From positions 7,021,501 to 7,085,500 of the forward strand of contig NZ_CP126980.1 of the NCBI RefSeq assembly GCF_030252345.1: a stretch of DNA of 64,000 nt, in the 5' to 3' direction. The notes under the pieces are model-generated. The model did no database searches, was not told where the DNA came from, and worked only from the letters and a program-made list of their open reading frames with translations. This document shows positions 60,801 through 64,000 of this stretch, in pieces; position 1 is the first letter of the stretch; every line of letters starts with the position of its first letter. The position numbers and the translations under genes are program-made. This DNA is from Actinoplanes oblitus. Lineage in GTDB: Bacteria; Actinomycetota; Actinomycetes; Mycobacteriales; Micromonosporaceae.

Positions 60801-62324
60801 ATGAAGAGAGTCAGCTGTCGGGCCGGGACCGCCGCCCTGATCACGGTCCTGGCCGCGGCACCCGGCCTGGCCGGCACCCCGGCGAGCGCCGCCGGCCGGC
60901 CCGACGGCTCGGCCCAGGTCTGGGTCACCACGGTGGACCGCGCCGAGTTGCTGCACCGGCGCGCGCCCGTCGCCTTCGGCCGGCAGCCGTCCCGCCTGCC
61001 GACCATCGTGATCGACCCGGCGCTCACCTACCAGCGGGTGGACGGCTTCGGCGCCTCGATCACCGACTCGTCCGCGGCCGTGCTGACCGGGCTGCGCCCC
61101 GCGGTGCGGGAGCGGACCATGCGCGAGCTGTTCGACACCCGCCGCGGCATCGGCGTGAGCTTCCTGCGCCAGCCGGTCGGCTCGTCGGACTTCACCGCCG
61201 CCGCGCGGCACTACACGTACGACGACGTGCCGGCCGGGCAGACCGACTTCGCGCTGCGCCGGTTCAGCATCCGCCACGACCGGGCGCGGATCCTGCCGCT
61301 GCTGCGCGAGGCCCGGCGGCTCAACCCGCGGCTGACCGTGATGGCCACCCCGTGGAGCCCGCCGGCCTGGATGAAGACCACCGGCTCGCTGGTCGGCGGA
61401 CGACTCAGGGACGATCCGGCGATCTACGACGCGTACGCCAGGTACCTGGTCGCGTTCGTCACCGCGTACGCCGCCGCGGGCGTACCGATCGACTACCTGT
61501 CGGTGCAGAACGAGCCGCAGAACCGCACGCCGTCCGGCTACCCCGGCACCGACCTGCCGGTGCGTCAGGAGGCGGCGGTGATCCAGCGGCTCGGCCCGCT
61601 GCTGCGCGCCGCCAGCCCGCGTACCAAGATCCTCGCCTACGACCACAACTGGACCACGCACCCCGGTGACGTGGCCGGCACCCCGCCGGGCGAGAGCCCG
61701 GAGACCGACTATCCCTACCAGCTGCTGGCCGGGCCGGCCGCCCGGTGGATCGCCGGGACCGCGTACCACTGCTACTCGGGTGACCCGAGCGCGCAGACCG
61801 CACTGCACGACGCGTTCCCGGACAAGGGGATCTGGTTCACCGAGTGCTCCGGCTCGCACGGCGCGGACGACCCGCCGGCCACGTTCTTCCGCGACACGCT
61901 GGTCTGGCACGCCCGCACCATCACCATCGGCACCACCCGCAACTGGGCGAAGTCGGTGGTCGACTGGAACATCGCGCTGGACAGCACCGGCGGCCCGCAC
62001 CTGGGCGGCTGCGGCACCTGCACCGGCCTGGTCACCGTCCAGCCGGACGGCTCGGTCACCACCAACGCCGAGTACTACACGATCGGGCACCTGTCGAAGT
62101 TCGTCCGGCCGGGCGCGGTGCGGGTGGCCAGCACGTCGTGGGGCACCACCGGGTGGAATGGGGAGATCATGGACGTCGCGTTCCGCAACCCGGACGGCTC
62201 GACGGCGCTGGTCGTGCACAACGAGAACGACGAGCCGCGCGGTTTCGCGGTGGCGGTCGGCGGGCGGACGTTCGAGTACACCCTGCCGGGCGGCGCGCTG
62301 GCGACGTTCACCTGGCCTCGTTAG
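60801..62324 (+). CDS. Secreted GH30-family glycosidase (glucosylceramidase-like)
   Basis: 507 residues. A signal peptide of ~30 residues ends near ASAAG. The GH30 (beta/alpha)8 barrel has GFGASITDSSA, ATPWSPPAWMKT, the acid/base Glu238 in SVQNEPQN and nucleophile Glu348 in IWFTECSGSH; a C-terminal beta domain (~420-507; VAFRNPDGSTALVVHNEN) completes the family. Exported enzyme hydrolysing a beta-linked glucoside or similar. ATG 60801 follows GGTGGAG. Upstream, TGAAACA (60689) and two TTTCAC copies near 60768 could be regulator sites. Confidence 0.92.
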   Translation: MKRVSCRAGTAALITVLAAAPGLAGTPASAAGRPDGSAQVWVTTVDRAELLHRRAPVAFGRQPSRLPTIVIDPALTYQRVDGFGASITDSSAAVLTGLRPAVRERTMRELFDTRRGIGVSFLRQPVGSSDFTAAARHYTYDDVPAGQTDFALRRFSIRHDRARILPLLREARRLNPRLTVMATPWSPPAWMKTTGSLVGGRLRDDPAIYDAYARYLVAFVTAYAAAGVPIDYLSVQNEPQNRTPSGYPGTDLPVRQEAAVIQRLGPLLRAASPRTKILAYDHNWTTHPGDVAGTPPGESPETDYPYQLLAGPAARWIAGTAYHCYSGDPSAQTALHDAFPDKGIWFTECSGSHGADDPPATFFRDTLVWHARTITIGTTRNWAKSVVDWNIALDSTGGPHLGGCGTCTGLVTVQPDGSVTTNAEYYTIGHLSKFVRPGAVRVASTSWGTTGWNGEIMDVAFRNPDGSTALVVHNENDEPRGFAVAVGGRTFEYTLPGGALATFTWPR

Positions 62325-62361
62325 CCCGTGCTCCGGCCTCGTCAGCGGCGGCCCGGCCTCG

Positions 62362-63042
62362 TCAGCGGTGGATCAGGCCGAGCCGGGCGGCGGCGTCGTT
62401 GGCGAGCAGGAAGCCGACGACGCCGATGATCCAGGCCAGCGTGTTGCTGTTCGACATCCAGTCGCTGAACCGGGTCAGCGGCTTGGCGATCCGGTCGCCG
62501 GCGGCCAGCCGCAGGGCCAGCAGGACCAGCGCGGGAACGATCATCAGCAGGCAGTAGCCGGCCATCACCAGGGCGATCCGGGCGCCGGGCAGCCCCGAGG
62601 TGGCCAGCAGGCCGATCGCCGCCAGGTAGGGCAGCATCGTGGTCAGCTCGGCGGCGGCAGCGGCCAGGGCCAGCGCGGCCAGCCCGGCGGCGCCGCCGTC
62701 GTCGGAGAGGGCGCGCTCCCGCCAGCGCGGCAGGCGGCCACCGGAGGACGGCAGCCGGAAACTGCCGAAGAACAGCGCGACCCCGGCGACCAGCTGCAGC
62801 CACTTCGCCACCGAGGTGTCGAGCAGCCGGGTGATCTGCGGCAGGAAGGCGTCGGCGCCCAGCGCCACGGCCACGCCGACGGCGAAGTAGAAGGCGGCGA
62901 CCGTACCCAGGAAAGCCACGATGCGGCCGGCCCGCACCGGCCCGGGATGCAGCAGCAACCAGATCGGGATCAGCAGGGTGCCGAAGCTCGTGGCATCGAG
63001 GAGAGCGAGCACCGCGAGCGAGCCGAGAAGCGTGACGTCCAT
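62362..63042 (-). CDS. GAP-family membrane protein (Sap-like)
   Basis: 226 residues from ATG 63042. About six hydrophobic helices: LGSLAVLALLDATSFGTLLIPIWLLL, IVAFLGTVAAFYFAVGVAVAL, WLQLVAGVALFFGSFRL, LAALALAAAAAELTTMLPYLAAIGLL, YCLLMIVPALVLLALRL, and a final TLAWIIGVVGFLLANDA. The GAP (Sap, LysE-related) pattern is clear; members move small molecules or glycolipids in mycobacteria. Substrate unknown. Confidence 0.83.
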   Translation of the reverse strand: MDVTLLGSLAVLALLDATSFGTLLIPIWLLLHPGPVRAGRIVAFLGTVAAFYFAVGVAVALGADAFLPQITRLLDTSVAKWLQLVAGVALFFGSFRLPSSGGRLPRWRERALSDDGGAAGLAALALAAAAAELTTMLPYLAAIGLLATSGLPGARIALVMAGYCLLMIVPALVLLALRLAAGDRIAKPLTRFSDWMSNSNTLAWIIGVVGFLLANDAAARLGLIHR

Positions 63043-63157
63043 GCCGCAACGGTGCCGCCGCGCGCGACGCGGCGCGTCCGCCGAAGGATGCCGGCACCGC
63101 TGACGCGTACACACTTCGAGGTACGACGAATGCCGCCGCCCGTGATGGGATGGGTCC

Positions 63158-64000
63158 GTGACGATCCGGGAACGCTGGCGCGGCAGCACCCGTCTGCAGG
63201 ACGCCGGTGCCGCGGCCGCGACGTTCGTGGTGGGACTGGCGTTCAACCTGATCGGCCTGACCGGCATCTGGTCGAGCCTGCCCCGGGGCGACGGGGTGCC
63301 GTCCTGGTGGCACACCGGGCTGCTGGCGATCGGCTGTCTCGGCATGCTCGGCAAGCGCCGCCACCCGCTGCTCGCCCTCGCGGCCGGGGTGGCCGTGACC
63401 GTCGTGGACGGCGCGATCGGCGGCAGTGTCGCGCTGGTCCTGGTGCTCTTCGACGTGCTCTTCGCGGTCGGACTGTACGCCTCGGCGCGGGCCCGGACCG
63501 CGGTGACCAGCGTGGTGTTCGTGGTCATCGGCACGGCGAGCGTGGTCGGCGGCCTGGCCGCCGGCGAGTTCCGGATCGCCGTCTTCATCGGACTGAACCT
63601 GACCACCCTGCTCTTCGTGCCGCTCTGGTGGTCGGCCAACCTGCGTCAGCAGCGGCGGCTGGGCCTGCTCGACGCGGAGCGCACCGCGCGCGAGGCGGTG
63701 CTGGCCGAACGCGCCGCGATGGCCCGCGACCTGCACGATGTGATCGCCGCGCACCTGTCCAGCGCGGCGATCCACTCGGGTGCGGCGCTGGCCCGCCCGG
63801 CCGACAGCGACCGGGACCGGGCGACCCTGCGCGAGGTCCGCGCCGGCAGCCTCGCCGCCCTGGAGGAGATGCGCTCGATGATCCTGCTGTTGCGGGCCGA
63901 CGACCCGGCGGCCGCCGACCCGACGCTGCCCGGCGGCCTCGACCGGCTGCCCGAGCTGGTCGCCGCGGCCGAGGCCGGCGGGTTGCGGCTGACCGCCGGG
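63158..64000 (+). CDS. Sensor histidine kinase, 3'-truncated by the window edge
   Basis: Open from GTG 63158 to the end of the window (281 codons shown). Several hydrophobic segments occupy residues ~20-155 (TFVVGLAFNLIGLTGIW, LVLVLFDVLFAVGLY, VVFVVIGTASVVGGLA, IGLNLTTLLFVPLWW). They are followed by a HisKA_3 domain with the phospho-acceptor His in AMARDLHDVIAAHLSSAA (~193) and EEMRSMILLLRAD. The HATPase domain and stop lie beyond the window. NarL-type two-component kinase; its response regulator is probably next downstream. Confidence 0.85.
   Translation, partial: MTIRERWRGSTRLQDAGAAAATFVVGLAFNLIGLTGIWSSLPRGDGVPSWWHTGLLAIGCLGMLGKRRHPLLALAAGVAVTVVDGAIGGSVALVLVLFDVLFAVGLYASARARTAVTSVVFVVIGTASVVGGLAAGEFRIAVFIGLNLTTLLFVPLWWSANLRQQRRLGLLDAERTAREAVLAERAAMARDLHDVIAAHLSSAAIHSGAALARPADSDRDRATLREVRAGSLAALEEMRSMILLLRADDPAAADPTLPGGLDRLPELVAAAEAGGLRLTAG

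Overview
High-GC actinobacterial chromosome, most likely a member of the Micromonosporaceae close to Actinoplanes. This rests on roughly 70-73% GC, frequent GTG starts, large LuxR/MalT-type regulators, DUF574-type SAM methyltransferases and PAS-GGDEF-EAL proteins; no marker gene fixes the genus. No rRNA, prophage, intact insertion sequence or CRISPR array is visible. The only tRNA gene is the selenocysteine tRNA.

Layout. (1) 1-3.5 kb: end of an HSL-type esterase, glucose-6-phosphate dehydrogenase, an endolysin-like peptidase and a YjdF membrane protein. (2) 3.6-10.8 kb: a lipid/acyl-CoA island. An aldo/keto reductase has its own MerR-type promoter; next to it are an acyl-CoA synthetase and a three-domain SRPBCC/thiolase/enoyl-CoA hydratase fusion, divergent from a TetR regulator and an acyl-CoA dehydrogenase. 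(3) 10.9-17 kb: DUF574 methyltransferase, PAS-GGDEF-EAL protein, a lipoprotein, an Asp23 protein coupled to a lincosamide-nucleotidyltransferase-like gene, a 63-bp repeat array and a MazG-like hydrolase. (4) 17-29 kb: a complete selenocysteine system (selB, selA, tRNA-Sec, selD) and its client, a formate dehydrogenase whose alpha subunit has an in-frame UGA followed by a SECIS hairpin, with a four-cluster ferredoxin subunit and an NrfD-like anchor. (5) 29-34 kb: a proline-rich membrane protein and a DEAD-box helicase. (6) 33.8-37.7 kb: gene remnants and a lower-GC, probably acquired, nuclease/helicase (DUF2075) gene. (7) 37.7-49.6 kb: DUF5995 protein, two-component pair, MalT-like regulator flanked by LuxR remnants, GH25-like lysozyme, methyltransferase inside inverted repeats, POT transporter, HAD phosphatase and a hemerythrin gene with tandem stop-codon repeats. 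(8) 49.7-57.6 kb: repeat arrays, a transmembrane-macro-domain protein (ThsA_Macro type), Crp/Fnr and LuxR regulators, FAD monooxygenase, and a conserved unknown. (9) 57.6-60.7 kb: a probable immunity locus, namely a CATRA-type protein fused to a class III nucleotide cyclase and a TIR-like domain, its CATRA-associated small protein, and a divergent stand-alone TIR-like protein. (10) 60.8-64 kb: secreted GH30 glycosidase, GAP-family membrane protein and the start of a histidine kinase.

Most noteworthy is region 9. The 695-aa protein carries a recogniser-like CATRA region, a cyclase domain with both metal-binding aspartates, and a TIR domain in which the position of the catalytic glutamate is arginine. 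The divergent 181-aa paralogue keeps the glutamate. A TM-macro protein of the kind that senses TIR products lies 6-10 kb away. Also notable are the 53-bp palindromes tandemly arrayed at two loci, with a possibly related array at a third.
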